Shown here piece after piece: positions 1 to 9,900 of a stretch of 60,380 nt of DNA. The first letter of the stretch is position 1, and the number at the start of each line of letters is the position of its first letter. Both the position numbers and the translations under genes were made by a program. Origin of the DNA: a virus; IMG/VR virus record IMGVR_UViG_3300003322_000851, positions 1 through 60,380 of that record. One strand, given 5' to 3'. Under the pieces are notes generated by a model, which saw nothing but the letters and a program-made list of their open reading frames with translations, was not told the DNA's origin and ran no database searches.

Positions 1-111
1 AATAAATCCGGCACCATTGAAATGCAGGTAGGCTCAAAATTCAGCATTTGCAAACCTTATACCGTTGATAATAATGGTAATATTAACAATATGGAACCAT
101 CGGGGTTATAG
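1..111 (+). CDS. C-terminal end of virion protein that starts at 60057
   Basis: Frame 1 is open from the first base and stops at TAG 109-111, giving 36 residues with no start codon. The frame leaving the right edge (60057-60380, 108 codons) ends exactly on a codon boundary and continues here in phase, so together they make a 144-residue protein. It lies between the two putative head-tail proteins (58700, 59416) and the fibre-like gene at 114. The function is unknown; see the entry at 60057. The join is inferred from phase and from smooth continuation of the protein. Confidence 0.75.
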   Translation, partial: NKSGTIEMQVGSKFSICKPYTVDNNGNINNMEPSGL

Positions 112-113
112 TT

Positions 114-1478
114 ATGGCATTTGTTGCCTTATTAGGATTCCAAACGAATTTATCCGCCACGTTGCTTAATTCGGCAACGCAGATGTTGCTACCAGCAAGT
201 GCGGCTTCGACCATCGCATCGCTGGTTGGGGTAGGTGATTATTCTATTCTTGCCATTAACAATGGTGTGAATTATGAAATTGTGTATGTAACGGGGGTGA
301 CTGGTGGTGCAGTCAATATTACACGTGCACAAGAAGGAACCACAACATTTACGTTTGGCACTGGCACCGATGTCCGATTTGTGTGGACACCCGTAGGGAT
401 CCAAGAAACGGCGACGGCGGGAACTCCAGTTACGATTACAGGGATTAATGCGGCCAGCGTAATGGGTGCTCCGAACTATGTGGTAGATGTCCCAGAAACG
501 ACCATTGCAAGCGGTACTGGAATATCAGTTACAGGGAGTTTTCCTAACTTTACTGTTACGAATACCGCGCCGGGAATTCCCGGTCCGCCAACCGAAGTGA
601 CTGGCTCTGGTGTGGCTCAAGTCACCTCTATCCCCACAGGATATAACGTTAATGTTGATTCTGTCATTTTAACTAATGGTACTGGTATTTCCGTGACAGG
701 AAGTTATCCAAACTTTACCATTACCAATACAGCGCCTTCGCCTGCCAGTCCAGGCACAGTAACCGTAGTTACTCCTGGTACTGGGATTGCTATCACAGGC
801 ACGCCAACGGTTGCACCTGTGGTAGGGCTTGCTAATACGGGAGTTACCGCTGGCACGTATGGCGGTATTACGGTGAACGCACAAGGACAGATCACCAATA
901 TGGGTGCTGGCCTTATTACCAGTGTGACGTCCAGTACTGCGTCACTTGTGGTTTCAACACCTTCGGTAGGTGAGGTTCAGCTAACACAAGGAATTGCTAC
1001 AACGGCAGATTATGGGCTTGTGAAGCTTGCGGCTGCAAGTGCAGCCGCCTCCAGGAACGCGGCAGATTCTACTTCTTCCGTGACCCCTGCTGGGGTGGAT
1101 GCTGTATTAAATGCACTACCTTCTACTGTTCCTACAATCACTGGCGCACAGTCGTTAATTTCCCTGTCATCAGGTCTCTATACCAATACGGTAGCGGGTT
1201 CAACAATAGCGATTAACCTTGCTGCGGGGAAGAAGGCGCTGGTCACGGCCTTTATGGAGATGATCGATCCTGTTAACCCAACCGTGGTACAAACCTTCGC
1301 TTTTGGTCTGTTCAATGGGACGACGTTGTTAGCTGGCTTATCTAACATGCCTTCTTGCTCGAGAACATTATCCACGGTATTGACGGGACCCATTACTGGG
1401 TCTTTAGTATTGCAACATACGGCACTGACTGGAACGACTCAGTTAGATAGTTATGCGCTTAACGTGATCTACACATGA
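114..1478 (+). CDS. Tail-fibre-like virion protein, 454 aa
   Basis: A 454-residue protein rich in Gly, Thr, Val and Ser with low-complexity repeats of the type GTGISVTGSYPNFTITNTAP (about residues 135-155 and 187-207). A short segment near residue 305, TADYGLVKLA, resembles the linkers of many phage tail fibres. Such beta-rich repeats are usual in trimeric fibres or spikes. The start is ATG 114, three bases after the preceding stop, and the stop is one base before the next gene, so it belongs to the tail block. The gene shares its Gly-Thr-rich style with the fibre at 52797. I infer a structural, possibly host-binding role; no enzymatic motif is visible. Confidence 0.6.
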   Translation: MAFVALLGFQTNLSATLLNSATQMLLPASAASTIASLVGVGDYSILAINNGVNYEIVYVTGVTGGAVNITRAQEGTTTFTFGTGTDVRFVWTPVGIQETATAGTPVTITGINAASVMGAPNYVVDVPETTIASGTGISVTGSFPNFTVTNTAPGIPGPPTEVTGSGVAQVTSIPTGYNVNVDSVILTNGTGISVTGSYPNFTITNTAPSPASPGTVTVVTPGTGIAITGTPTVAPVVGLANTGVTAGTYGGITVNAQGQITNMGAGLITSVTSSTASLVVSTPSVGEVQLTQGIATTADYGLVKLAAASAAASRNAADSTSSVTPAGVDAVLNALPSTVPTITGAQSLISLSSGLYTNTVAGSTIAINLAAGKKALVTAFMEMIDPVNPTVVQTFAFGLFNGTTLLAGLSNMPSCSRTLSTVLTGPITGSLVLQHTALTGTTQLDSYALNVIYT

Positions 1479-1479
1479 T

Positions 1480-3216
1480 ATGCCAAGTATTCGTATCACA
1501 CGTTTTGCAGGGTTAATGCCGGAGGTTAATCCTGAAGATTTGCGCAATGACCAGGCACAAATCGCCCATAACTGTTTGTTGTGGGACGGTTGGTTGCGCC
1601 CACTTCCGCAATGGCAAGTATGGGGCACCTATCCTTCTCAACCTTTTTCCTTAGTTAAAACACCTTGGACATTTGGCGGGTTTACCCCAGATTTTGAGCT
1701 ATCGGATGCTATTATCAAAAGCGGGGAGCCTTTTGCAGTTACCAATGTTGGGATGTACTTTAACAGTATTCGGAAACGATTTTTTGGTAGTGAGTATATT
1801 ATTGGGTTGCCTATCCCCACTATTTACAATATCTCTCAAATTATAACTAATAATTTCCAGAGCACTTACCCGATACCTAGAGTGTATGCGTTGACGTATT
1901 TGTCAGGTAATTCGGAAGGGCCACCTTTTGTTTTTCCTTACCTTGGGGATGAGGGAGGATTATTTGAAGGGGATATTGTCAACCTTCAATTTAGTATTGA
2001 TACAGCAAATGTCTCTAATCGAATTATTACCGGGTATCGCCTGTATAGAACTGTCCCGAATTTTGACACCGCTGAGCAAATTGGAAATTCCGTAGAAACG
2101 GCTTTCCATTTAGTTGAAGAAGGTAGTTTTTATACTGGGTTTGGATACGTTGTTCCTAATTTTATTGCCATAGCGGATTCTGCGAAGTCCGATCAAATTC
2201 CTGGTGATGTGTTGCTCACCGATCAATTCATGGAGCCAACACAAGAAAACTTTTCTTTCCCTAGCCGATTAGTAGAAACAGAAAGTGGTTGGTTGGTGTC
2301 GTTACACCAAATGCAAAATTTTGAACCTAAAACATTCTTGCAAATTTCTGAGCGATATTTATGGGATGCGTGGCCGCCACAAAATAGTGCATGGCTACCA
2401 GAAGAAGCCGTTGATATTGCGGTTTTTTACGACGATGTTTATATAGGAACCACAGGTCGCCCCTATCACATGCGCGTAAGCGGAAGTGAAACAGATGCGC
2501 TAGAGTTAACTATTCATCCGTTTACCAATGAATATGCTTGCGTGCCTGGAACGTTAGTTACTACTAACTTTGGTGCTATGTATGCCAGCAAGGACGGTCT
2601 AATTGCGTTGGATACTTCCAACAATTCGGTAGTGACCAAGAAAATAGCCAACCCTGGCGATATTCTTGGCGAAAAAGGCATCAAGTTTGATAGTGCTTTG
2701 CGTTCCGCCTGGTGGAATGGCACCTATTATGGGTTTTGTGGGAATGTCGCGTACCTATTCAATGTTCCTAATTCCACAACGAATGATTTTCCATTAGGTC
2801 AATTGGTGACAATGGATACTCCATCTGGAAGTTTAGGAGTAAACATTGCTACGGCATACGGGTTATTTTCCTTGTGGGGAAATATACTTTATACGCTGCC
2901 ATTACCTGGGTATGGCTATGAAAATGCCACAAAATTGCCGTTTCAATGGCGATCTAAACGGTATGTGTTGCCAGGGCTGTACACAATGGCTGCCGCTAAG
3001 GTAGTGAATGATGGATCAGGGACACTCAATTTTGCGCTCTACGGCGACGGGAAACTGATATTGAGCCGAGCCGTCACTTCAAGTGAGCCATTTCGCTTGC
3101 CACATCAGCATAAATGTATAGAATGGGAAATAGAAATATCAGGAACTTCTGTAGTAAATGAAGTCCATGTAGCTACATCAATCAGAGATTTAGTTGAAGA
3201 GCCAGTAAATGGGTAA
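1480..3216 (+). CDS. Putative tail nozzle/tubular virion protein, 578 aa
   Basis: A large structural protein whose N-terminus (FAGLMPEVNPEDL, then NCLLWDGWLRPLP) resembles the common start of podoviral tail hub or nozzle proteins, in which a conserved G-P-x-L-x-P segment is followed by a 'gathered from the beginning' beta domain. No catalytic motif is visible. It begins one base after the stop of the upstream fibre-like gene and overlaps the next gene by 8 bases, so translation is likely coupled. By position, after two head-tail adaptors and before the internal proteins, it fits the tail tube/nozzle. The family name is from memory; the virion role is more secure than the exact part. Confidence 0.5.
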   Translation: MPSIRITRFAGLMPEVNPEDLRNDQAQIAHNCLLWDGWLRPLPQWQVWGTYPSQPFSLVKTPWTFGGFTPDFELSDAIIKSGEPFAVTNVGMYFNSIRKRFFGSEYIIGLPIPTIYNISQIITNNFQSTYPIPRVYALTYLSGNSEGPPFVFPYLGDEGGLFEGDIVNLQFSIDTANVSNRIITGYRLYRTVPNFDTAEQIGNSVETAFHLVEEGSFYTGFGYVVPNFIAIADSAKSDQIPGDVLLTDQFMEPTQENFSFPSRLVETESGWLVSLHQMQNFEPKTFLQISERYLWDAWPPQNSAWLPEEAVDIAVFYDDVYIGTTGRPYHMRVSGSETDALELTIHPFTNEYACVPGTLVTTNFGAMYASKDGLIALDTSNNSVVTKKIANPGDILGEKGIKFDSALRSAWWNGTYYGFCGNVAYLFNVPNSTTNDFPLGQLVTMDTPSGSLGVNIATAYGLFSLWGNILYTLPLPGYGYENATKLPFQWRSKRYVLPGLYTMAAAKVVNDGSGTLNFALYGDGKLILSRAVTSSEPFRLPHQHKCIEWEIEISGTSVVNEVHVATSIRDLVEEPVNG

Positions 3217-3703
3217 TAACGCAGAAATTATTGCTAATTATACGCAGTGGGTGGAGTCGGTTCGCAGTATTGCAAGAAAATATTTAGTGCCGAATGATGA
3301 TCCTGAAATTGGGAAATTGTTGGCTGCTGACGCTAAACGGATGGGGGATGCGGTAAGTGCGGTTGAGGTAGTGGTGAGCATTGTTGGAATATTTAAATCA
3401 CTCATTACAAGCCACCCCATATCCTCTCAATTAGCGTTAACCGATATTTCATTTACCCTAACAGAAAACTCATTTTGGCAGCAACATGCGGGCGTGATTA
3501 TGCCAATTTATCATGCCGGATTTAATGCGGTGTTAGATTTTCACCTAAGTAAAAAAGAGCCTTTATGGGATAAAATGGAATATCGAAATAAGTATCTTTG
3601 GTTGGAGATATTACCGTTAATCGCAAAACAACTTCACGGGTTTGCGTATATGCGTAAGGTTTCTGACCATTTTAAAAAATCTATTGAAGGGTTGGTTAAT
3701 TAA
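3209..3703 (+). CDS. Unrecognised virion-block protein, 164 aa
   Basis: A 164-residue, mainly helical protein with a hydrophobic stretch around residues 52-66 (VEVVVSIVGIFKSLI) and a Trp/Leu-rich C-terminal half. It starts at ATG 3209 inside the last codons of the upstream tail gene and is followed after 3 bases by the first of two paralogous internal-protein genes. I do not recognise the family. Its place suggests a virion or ejection protein. Confidence 0.55.
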   Translation: MGNNAEIIANYTQWVESVRSIARKYLVPNDDPEIGKLLAADAKRMGDAVSAVEVVVSIVGIFKSLITSHPISSQLALTDISFTLTENSFWQQHAGVIMPIYHAGFNAVLDFHLSKKEPLWDKMEYRNKYLWLEILPLIAKQLHGFAYMRKVSDHFKKSIEGLVN

Positions 3704-3706
3704 GTT

Positions 3707-4483
3707 ATGGCAGTAGATGTTGTAATCTTACCACCATCATCGTTAATAGTAACAGATATTGTTGCTAATACTTATGACGCGGCAAAAACTGCCGCAGAGA
3801 CTAGCACAGTTTCTATAGCGGCAGCTTTTTTGCAAACATTAATAAACCTTCAATACCTTAATCTTGCAAGAGATTATTATAATTTATATAAAGATCAACG
3901 AGATTTTTATTACAATACATTCCAGCAAAATGGAGAATTGCCGTTTGCGAATGAGCAGTTTTCAGTAGCGCAATATAATCCTGATTATGTAGGATTGTTT
4001 AATGCTGGAATTTTACCTCCAGGTGCACTTTATATCTTCAAACCGATTTATAATAATCGACGAGTTAATTTTATTTCTGGAGCAATTAGTCGTCACGCCA
4101 GAATGTACAATGCTCAAGTAGAGCAATCGACTAGTTTAGAAGTGGATTTGGCGTGTACCTATACGGATTGGTTTAGTTATCAATTTCGGTACGAAGAACA
4201 TAAGCGAGACGTATTCAATGAACGCCGTTGGGCGAATCAGATGGATGCGTTGAGTTATGGCATTAAAGAAGCGGCAACTGTGGAACGAGGATTGGCAACC
4301 AGCTTTAATGCGATGGATGAAGCCAGTACAAAATTAGGCAATAGTTTTGCTGTGTTGGGCGATGGATATGCGCTATATAAAAATAGAAAAAATGTCATTA
4401 ATAACTTCCTTGGGATGCCAGCAGCAGAGTTAAAACCAATTAATTCTAATTACGATGAAACAACCTTTGCTAATTACGCCTAA
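3707..4483 (+). CDS. Putative internal virion protein A (paralogue of the next gene)
   Basis: A 258-residue protein with an N-terminal hydrophobic segment (about residues 30-50), a Tyr/Asp-rich stretch (LARDYYNLYKDQRDFYYN), and a helical C-terminal half with RYEEHKRDVFNERRWANQ and RGLATSFNAMDEAS. The next gene carries matching blocks in the same order (LAKDYYDTNKKDFDFFKN, then RYEDTRKQKYDEQRHAHQ and RAGLATSMGTLMDA), so the two are tandem paralogues. In podoviruses the genes before the giant internal protein usually encode proteins ejected with the DNA. That role is inferred from position and the amphipathic, helical character. Confidence 0.55.
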   Translation: MAVDVVILPPSSLIVTDIVANTYDAAKTAAETSTVSIAAAFLQTLINLQYLNLARDYYNLYKDQRDFYYNTFQQNGELPFANEQFSVAQYNPDYVGLFNAGILPPGALYIFKPIYNNRRVNFISGAISRHARMYNAQVEQSTSLEVDLACTYTDWFSYQFRYEEHKRDVFNERRWANQMDALSYGIKEAATVERGLATSFNAMDEASTKLGNSFAVLGDGYALYKNRKNVINNFLGMPAAELKPINSNYDETTFANYA

Positions 4484-4485
4484 CC

Positions 4486-5241
4486 ATGTTTACCAATAAA
4501 AATAAACAATCACAAACGCATTATGCTGTTGATAACAGTACCGTTGGAGACTTAGTTAACAACTATAGTTTTGGCGGCATTGATGGGTTTGCTATGGCCG
4601 CTGTGCTTGCCATACAGGCAGGGATGCTTTTTGCAAATTATACGTTGGCAAAAGACTATTACGATACCAACAAAAAAGACTTCGATTTCTTCAAAAATGT
4701 ATATCAAACTAAGATGGCTCCGGCGCTGGCGGAAGCGATTACACGCCCTTTTTACTTGCCAGACTACCCAAGCAACACAGGGCGTGGCGTTGCGAAAGGG
4801 CAGGTCACGCTCGACAGGCAGTGGTTCCAAACGCGCAGGGCGCTAGGAAAATATCATGTTGGGTTAGGGCGCCGTGTAGACTATAAGTATGCGATGGCGA
4901 AGTTCAATGCTGAATTGGATGGCGCGAATTTGGGATTGCGTTATGAAGATACCCGTAAACAAAAATATGATGAACAACGTCATGCGCACCAAACTGAAAT
5001 CCTTAATCTCGGTATTAGTGCGGGGAATACAGCGCGTGCAGGATTGGCTACATCGATGGGTACATTGATGGATGCGCGTGACCAATTAAGCAGTCAACTA
5101 TCGAATATCGGAAATGGCTTCTTTGAAAGCAGGGCGCAACAAAGTACGGTGCAAGGCGCATCGAAGGTATCGCCTGTTCAGTTAGCCAATGCAACAAAGA
5201 GTATATCCGGCGGTATGGGTGGAGTAAGGGCGGAGGGGTAG
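4486..5241 (+). CDS. Putative internal virion protein B (paralogue of the previous gene)
   Basis: A 251-residue protein with an N-terminal hydrophobic segment (GFAMAAVLAIQAGMLFANYT, about residues 35-54) followed by a Tyr/Asp/Lys-rich block and a long helical C-terminal region. It aligns by eye over its length with the product of 3707-4483. The stop is TAG, and the next gene starts three bases later in the same frame with its own Shine-Dalgarno (GGAGGGG), so I read them as separate genes. Probably ejected into the host with the genome; this is inference from context. Confidence 0.55.
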   Translation: MFTNKNKQSQTHYAVDNSTVGDLVNNYSFGGIDGFAMAAVLAIQAGMLFANYTLAKDYYDTNKKDFDFFKNVYQTKMAPALAEAITRPFYLPDYPSNTGRGVAKGQVTLDRQWFQTRRALGKYHVGLGRRVDYKYAMAKFNAELDGANLGLRYEDTRKQKYDEQRHAHQTEILNLGISAGNTARAGLATSMGTLMDARDQLSSQLSNIGNGFFESRAQQSTVQGASKVSPVQLANATKSISGGMGGVRAEG

Positions 5242-5244
5242 TTT

Positions 5245-5967
5245 ATGGCACAGATGATTTATGCAAACCCATTTGGCGCAGCCGCAGAAGGCGCACAACG
5301 TGGCTTGGACAATGTATTAAAACTTGGTCAGGCGGGACGGCAATTTCGTGATTCTGACCAGCAGGCCGAGTTTCGTAAATGGTACGATCCATTTGTACAG
5401 AAGCAAATGCAGCAAAAGTATGATGTGGATGCTGAGGCTGCACAGATGCAGCGCCTTCAGAATCAAGCAAGGCTTGGAAGTTACACCGGAAACTATTCTC
5501 CTTTTGACCAATCCGTAACAAATTTTTACGGTGCACCACAAGGAACACGCACGCCTCAACAACAACAATTAGCCGCTGATATTTTCTCTGGAGTGATGCC
5601 AGGGGCGTTAGCTTACCCTGATGTTACTCAGGCGGGAGGAGTAGGTCGTAAAGCGCCATTATCTCCACAAGAAATGGAGATGCTAAAAACGGAAAATCAA
5701 ATAAGACAACAATATTTACTTAATTTGCAAGATCAATATCGGAACCCTCAATATCAACAACAATCGACTCTAGCATTGCCACAATATGATTTTCTTGATT
5801 CATTTTATCCTACCGGCGGAGTGCAAACTTCACCTACTCAACAACCCATGATGCCAAGAATGACGAATAACGAAGGGGATTTTTACAAGAATCCTCAACA
5901 GGCTAACAACCAACAAGACATATTTGACGAGAACTATTTGAGAAACGCTTACTCGATGGATTATTAA
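5245..5967 (+). CDS. Gln-rich virion-block protein, 240 aa
   Basis: A 240-residue protein very rich in Gln, Asn, Pro and Tyr, with repeats of QQQ and NPQYQQQ type and no clear globular motif. The N-terminal part has the small-residue pattern of a virion anchor (NPFGAAAEGAQRGLDNVLKL). It lies between the paralogous internal proteins and the transglycosylase-like gene. I do not recognise a family. Low-complexity Gln/Asn-rich composition is common in internal virion or linker proteins. Confidence 0.5.
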   Translation: MAQMIYANPFGAAAEGAQRGLDNVLKLGQAGRQFRDSDQQAEFRKWYDPFVQKQMQQKYDVDAEAAQMQRLQNQARLGSYTGNYSPFDQSVTNFYGAPQGTRTPQQQQLAADIFSGVMPGALAYPDVTQAGGVGRKAPLSPQEMEMLKTENQIRQQYLLNLQDQYRNPQYQQQSTLALPQYDFLDSFYPTGGVQTSPTQQPMMPRMTNNEGDFYKNPQQANNQQDIFDENYLRNAYSMDY

Positions 5968-5968
5968 C

Positions 5969-6646
5969 ATGGCCGATATGTATGACAGGTTCAAGCGAAT
6001 CCCCATGCCAGGGGAACGGCGTGGTGCTGTCTATCGGGCGCCGTATGATCTTCCTGTAGAAAGTAAACCTGTAAATTACTCTACAGGTGAAGTAAAAACC
6101 TATGGAATTGGCGAAGATAAAGCGCCAGCGATGGCTAAGCCTCTTGCGGCGCAAACACAGGCGCCACTCCAAGCGCCGCAAAAAAGAGCTCCAGCATTAG
6201 GAAATGGTTTGCGCCAAGGAATTACCCAAGATCAAATCATTAATTACTTGCTTCCAAAGTTTCGTCGTTACGAATCATCGAATGACCCTACGGTTAAAAC
6301 AACAGCGGATAGTTCTGATGCGTCTGGGTTATACCAATATTTAAGCTCCACATGGAATAACTATAAGGGATATAAGGAAGCAAGACTTGCTCCTCCTGAA
6401 ATCCAGGAGGAACGGATGCGAGCCGATACATTGGCACGATTAAATAAGTATAATAATGATGTTTTTAGAACGGTTGCAGAGCATTATTATCCAAAGTTTG
6501 CTAAGAACCCAGCCGATTGGGACAAGCCGATTTTGGATAATAATGGGAACCCCTATAAATTCCCAAGGCCTACCGTAAGGGAGTACCTCTACAATGTATT
6601 ACCGAAACAATACGTCGACGCCTATCTCCGACAACGGGGACTCTGA
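5969..6646 (+). CDS. Virion-associated lytic transglycosylase-like protein
   Basis: The C-terminal two thirds resemble a lysozyme-like transglycosylase: RRYESSNDP carries a candidate catalytic Glu (about residue 103), followed by ASGLYQYLSSTWNNYKGY, the usual 'GLxQfxxxTW' block. Such domains open the peptidoglycan locally when the phage ejects its DNA, so this is probably a virion enzyme rather than the lysis enzyme (which is at 13801). The first 70 residues are Pro/Ala-rich and probably a linker. The gene starts one base after the upstream stop, and the next gene overlaps its last 53 bases. The family call is by motif only. Confidence 0.6.
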   Translation: MADMYDRFKRIPMPGERRGAVYRAPYDLPVESKPVNYSTGEVKTYGIGEDKAPAMAKPLAAQTQAPLQAPQKRAPALGNGLRQGITQDQIINYLLPKFRRYESSNDPTVKTTADSSDASGLYQYLSSTWNNYKGYKEARLAPPEIQEERMRADTLARLNKYNNDVFRTVAEHYYPKFAKNPADWDKPILDNNGNPYKFPRPTVREYLYNVLPKQYVDAYLRQRGL

Positions 6647-6956
6647 GAGCTATGTAGAGAATGCGGCGCTCATTGACGGCATCCACACAGCGCTAAAGAC
6701 AGCCGTCCCTCCTGATGAACAAGGAAGGCAAAAGGCCAATGTTTATGTGGACGGGAATAAAATCATTGCTCGAAGCCCATCTAGTGATGATACGTACGAT
6801 ATGTACGGGAACCCATCGACACTCATTGCGGACCTTAACCGACCTTTTGCATTGCTTGACCAAAATAAATCCCCGATGGTTGCGGTATCGGTGAACATGG
6901 ATGCGTATCGCTCATTGCGGCGCGAATTACTTAAGAAAATTGTTGACGAGGCGTAA
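6594..6956 (+). CDS. Small virion-block protein, 120 aa
   Basis: A 120-residue protein that starts (ATG 6594) inside the C-terminal codons of the transglycosylase-like gene in another frame and ends two bases before the 1,909-residue gene. The predicted start has no strong Shine-Dalgarno, but no later ATG, GTG or TTG in this frame gives a better product. It contains a plausible domain from residue 20 on (ALIDGIHTALKTAVPPDE, then SPMVAVSVNMDAYRSL). I do not recognise it. Confidence 0.5.
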   Translation: MYYRNNTSTPISDNGDSESYVENAALIDGIHTALKTAVPPDEQGRQKANVYVDGNKIIARSPSSDDTYDMYGNPSTLIADLNRPFALLDQNKSPMVAVSVNMDAYRSLRRELLKKIVDEA

Positions 6957-6958
6957 CT

Positions 6959-9900
6959 ATGCCACTGAATCCTGATGGTACCTATACGGCTGGAATGCCT
7001 TCCACTTATGACTTGATTGGTGGAGCGCCGCCACAAGCGCAAACAAGCACGAAAGGAATGGATACTCTACGTGCGCTTAGTAGGCCGCAACGTCAGGCAA
7101 AGCCACAGCAACCCGCATTGCCAGTCCAGCCGTTTGTTGAATACGTTCAGTCACGCGCACGTCAGGACAAAATCCCGTCATTGGCAAATGCTGACGATGA
7201 TACTTTCCTGAACTATGCGAAAGATTATGCTGAAAAGGTAGCACCAGGAGCATTGGCAAGTCGTGGGGTGAAAATCAATCCTTATGTGGTTAATACGTTG
7301 TACGAGCACTATAGGAACAAAACGCACGCGGAATTACCGCAACTGCGTGATTATTTCAGAAAGCAAGAGGAACAGTTAAACCAAGGGCCTCCAAAAGAAT
7401 TAGCAGGCAGTCCTCCTGGGATTACAGCAGCCGATTGGCGTAATAGACTTGTTGGACGTGCTGTAAAAGGAGTTGGAGAAACATTATCTGGTGTAGCACG
7501 ATCAGGGGCTTCTCCTGCGCCTATTGGGAACGACATGGTGGAAAACTATGTTAAAAACTTAGGCCCTATCGATAGGCTTCAATACCTGGCAGGAAAAGGC
7601 TTGTACGGCCTTTTTGGTAAAGAAAAGGCTTTTGAAGATCAAACAAAGCTGGCGGCAGGATTAAGTGCTATTGGTAGTGGAATTGCTAACCGATCTGCCG
7701 AGGCAATCAAAGAAAATGTTACTGAACCAGGGAAAGCATTGGCTCAAAGGGTAAGTCCTGAATTTGAGCAGGCCACTGGCCGTCCATTGACTGGTGAAGG
7801 CGGATTAACTGCCGCTAACCTGTCTGAGTTAATTGCTGGAGGAACAGCAGAGTTTGCGCCTCAATTAGGCGCCGCTATTGCCACACGAGGCGCATCATTA
7901 ATTCCTGGTGGTGCAGTGCAGCAAGGCGAGGCTGCAAGAAATGTTGAATTAGAGCGCATTCAGGCCATGCCTGAAAACGAGCTATTGAGCCTGCCACTTG
8001 CTAAAGAGTTGCTTTCTCAGGGCATACCAAAAGAACAATTGCGCAATGCCATAGCGCAGAAATCTTCTGAGGCAGCAGCAACGACAGGTGGAATTGTCGG
8101 TGCGGTAATGGGGGCTGTGCCAGGGTTAGGATTTATGCGTGGCGCAGCAGGGAATATTTTGCAAAGAGGTATTCGCAATGCCGCTACGCAATTGCCAACG
8201 AATGCGTTACTTGGATCGTTAGGGCAAGCAGCATCAACCGCCACTACTAATATGGTAACCGGCGAAGGTAGAGATATTACCGAAGGAACGTTAGAAGCTG
8301 GCTTACAAGGTGCCGCACAAACACTTCCGTTTCTTGCTGGACGTGCACATCCACGTGGTGTGGATGTTTTAAGGAAAGACAGCAGAAACTCGGCTAGTGT
8401 AGCACCCGCAGAAGCCCAAAACCTAACGAGAGCACAAGAACCCACCGCCACACCACCCGAAACACAAGCGCCTCCACAGCAAGCTGTTCCACGTGAATCA
8501 GTTCAAGATACCACAGCGCCTGTTAATAATTCGGCAATTACTGATCCGCAAGTGGCGGAGGCGGTGCGTTTAGGGTTGGAGGAATCTCCCATTCCGCCAA
8601 AAGAAAGGTTATTAACGGATCCAAGTAGTGCGCAAAGATCACTTGCCAATTATCTAAATGAAGCCGAAAGTCTATTGGTGGACCGTTATGACTATACGCC
8701 TGAGCAATTTGCTCAAACTAAGCCTGCTTTAGAAGCAGAGTGGATGCGTCTTGCAGAGCTGAAGCCAGAGGACTTGGTGCCTAAAACCGCCTCTGAAAAA
8801 GCTGTTGAAGAACCTACAGTAAAGCAAGCACCTCCAGAAGAGGTGAGTCCAGATGACCTTCCAGACTTTTCTACAACGCCACCAGTACGTGAGCAGTTAA
8901 CGAAGATTGTGGATGAGGCGACGCAATCCGATACTGCGCCTCGTGCGGTTGCAGAAGAGGCGGTTACGCCCAAAGCGGTTGTCGAAGAATCACTGTCAAC
9001 GGCGCAAGAAACAAAACCAGTCAACCCCTTAAAAAAAAAGTCAGAAGAAACCGCGCAAGAAGTCAATGAGGCCACTTACAATGCAGGGCGAGACGTTAGC
9101 GTAGAACCTACCGGTAAAACGGTTGCAGACGCCCGTGGTGCGCTCACCAAGGCAATAGGTGAGAAAACGGTTTCTGCGCTAGAGAATGCAGGCGTTCTCA
9201 AGATCGTACAAGGGCTTAAGGATATACCAGAAGCGTATCAAAAAGAGGGTATTAGTGGCGTTTACACGCCAGAAGGCCAAGCCTATTTAATTGCCGACCA
9301 TATTACTCCAGGAGCCGAATGGCGAACTTTGGTGCATGAGGTAGGGGTTCACTATGGTATGCGCGCCATGCTGCCAGAAAAGCTCTATGGACAAATCGAA
9401 AACTATATTACTGACCAACTCCAAAAAAACACACCAGAAGCGCGTGAAATCGCCTCCGCGTGGCAATCGGCAAAGAAAGCGGGCACTAATCCAGCAGTCC
9501 AGGTTAATGAAACGATTGCACACATGGTGCAATCCAAGTTAGCGCAATCGCCAGCTTCTATTTGGAAGCGTGCGGCAACGGCCATTCGGTCTTTCCTCTT
9601 TGATAAAATTGGGAAATACCTACCTTCCTCACTTGCAAGAAAGATCATTAATAATGATGTCATTACCAATCTTGCTAAGAGTGCGACTGGCAGAGCGGCA
9701 GAATTACGCACAAAAGAACCGCAAGCAACGGGGTTTAATGAGCCTGCTTACAATGCCGTCCCTGAAAATATTAACGAAACAACAGCAGAGCGTGTTGCTG
9801 AACTTACTGACTTAAAGGAAAAACCGAGAGTCAGCAAGGATGACCTGAACGAATTAACTACCACACAAAGGTATTCCCAATCCTATTTTAATGACCTTAA

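Noticed and set aside
4486-5967. Fusion of 4486 and 5245 genes by TAG readthrough
   Set aside because: They are in the same frame around a TAG, but the second has its own strong ribosome site and ATG three bases later, so two genes are the simpler reading.
8017-8451. 144-codon minus-strand frame in the giant virion gene
   Set aside because: It is a shadow of the 1,909-residue gene, rich in Ala/Pro by frame effect, with no ribosome site.
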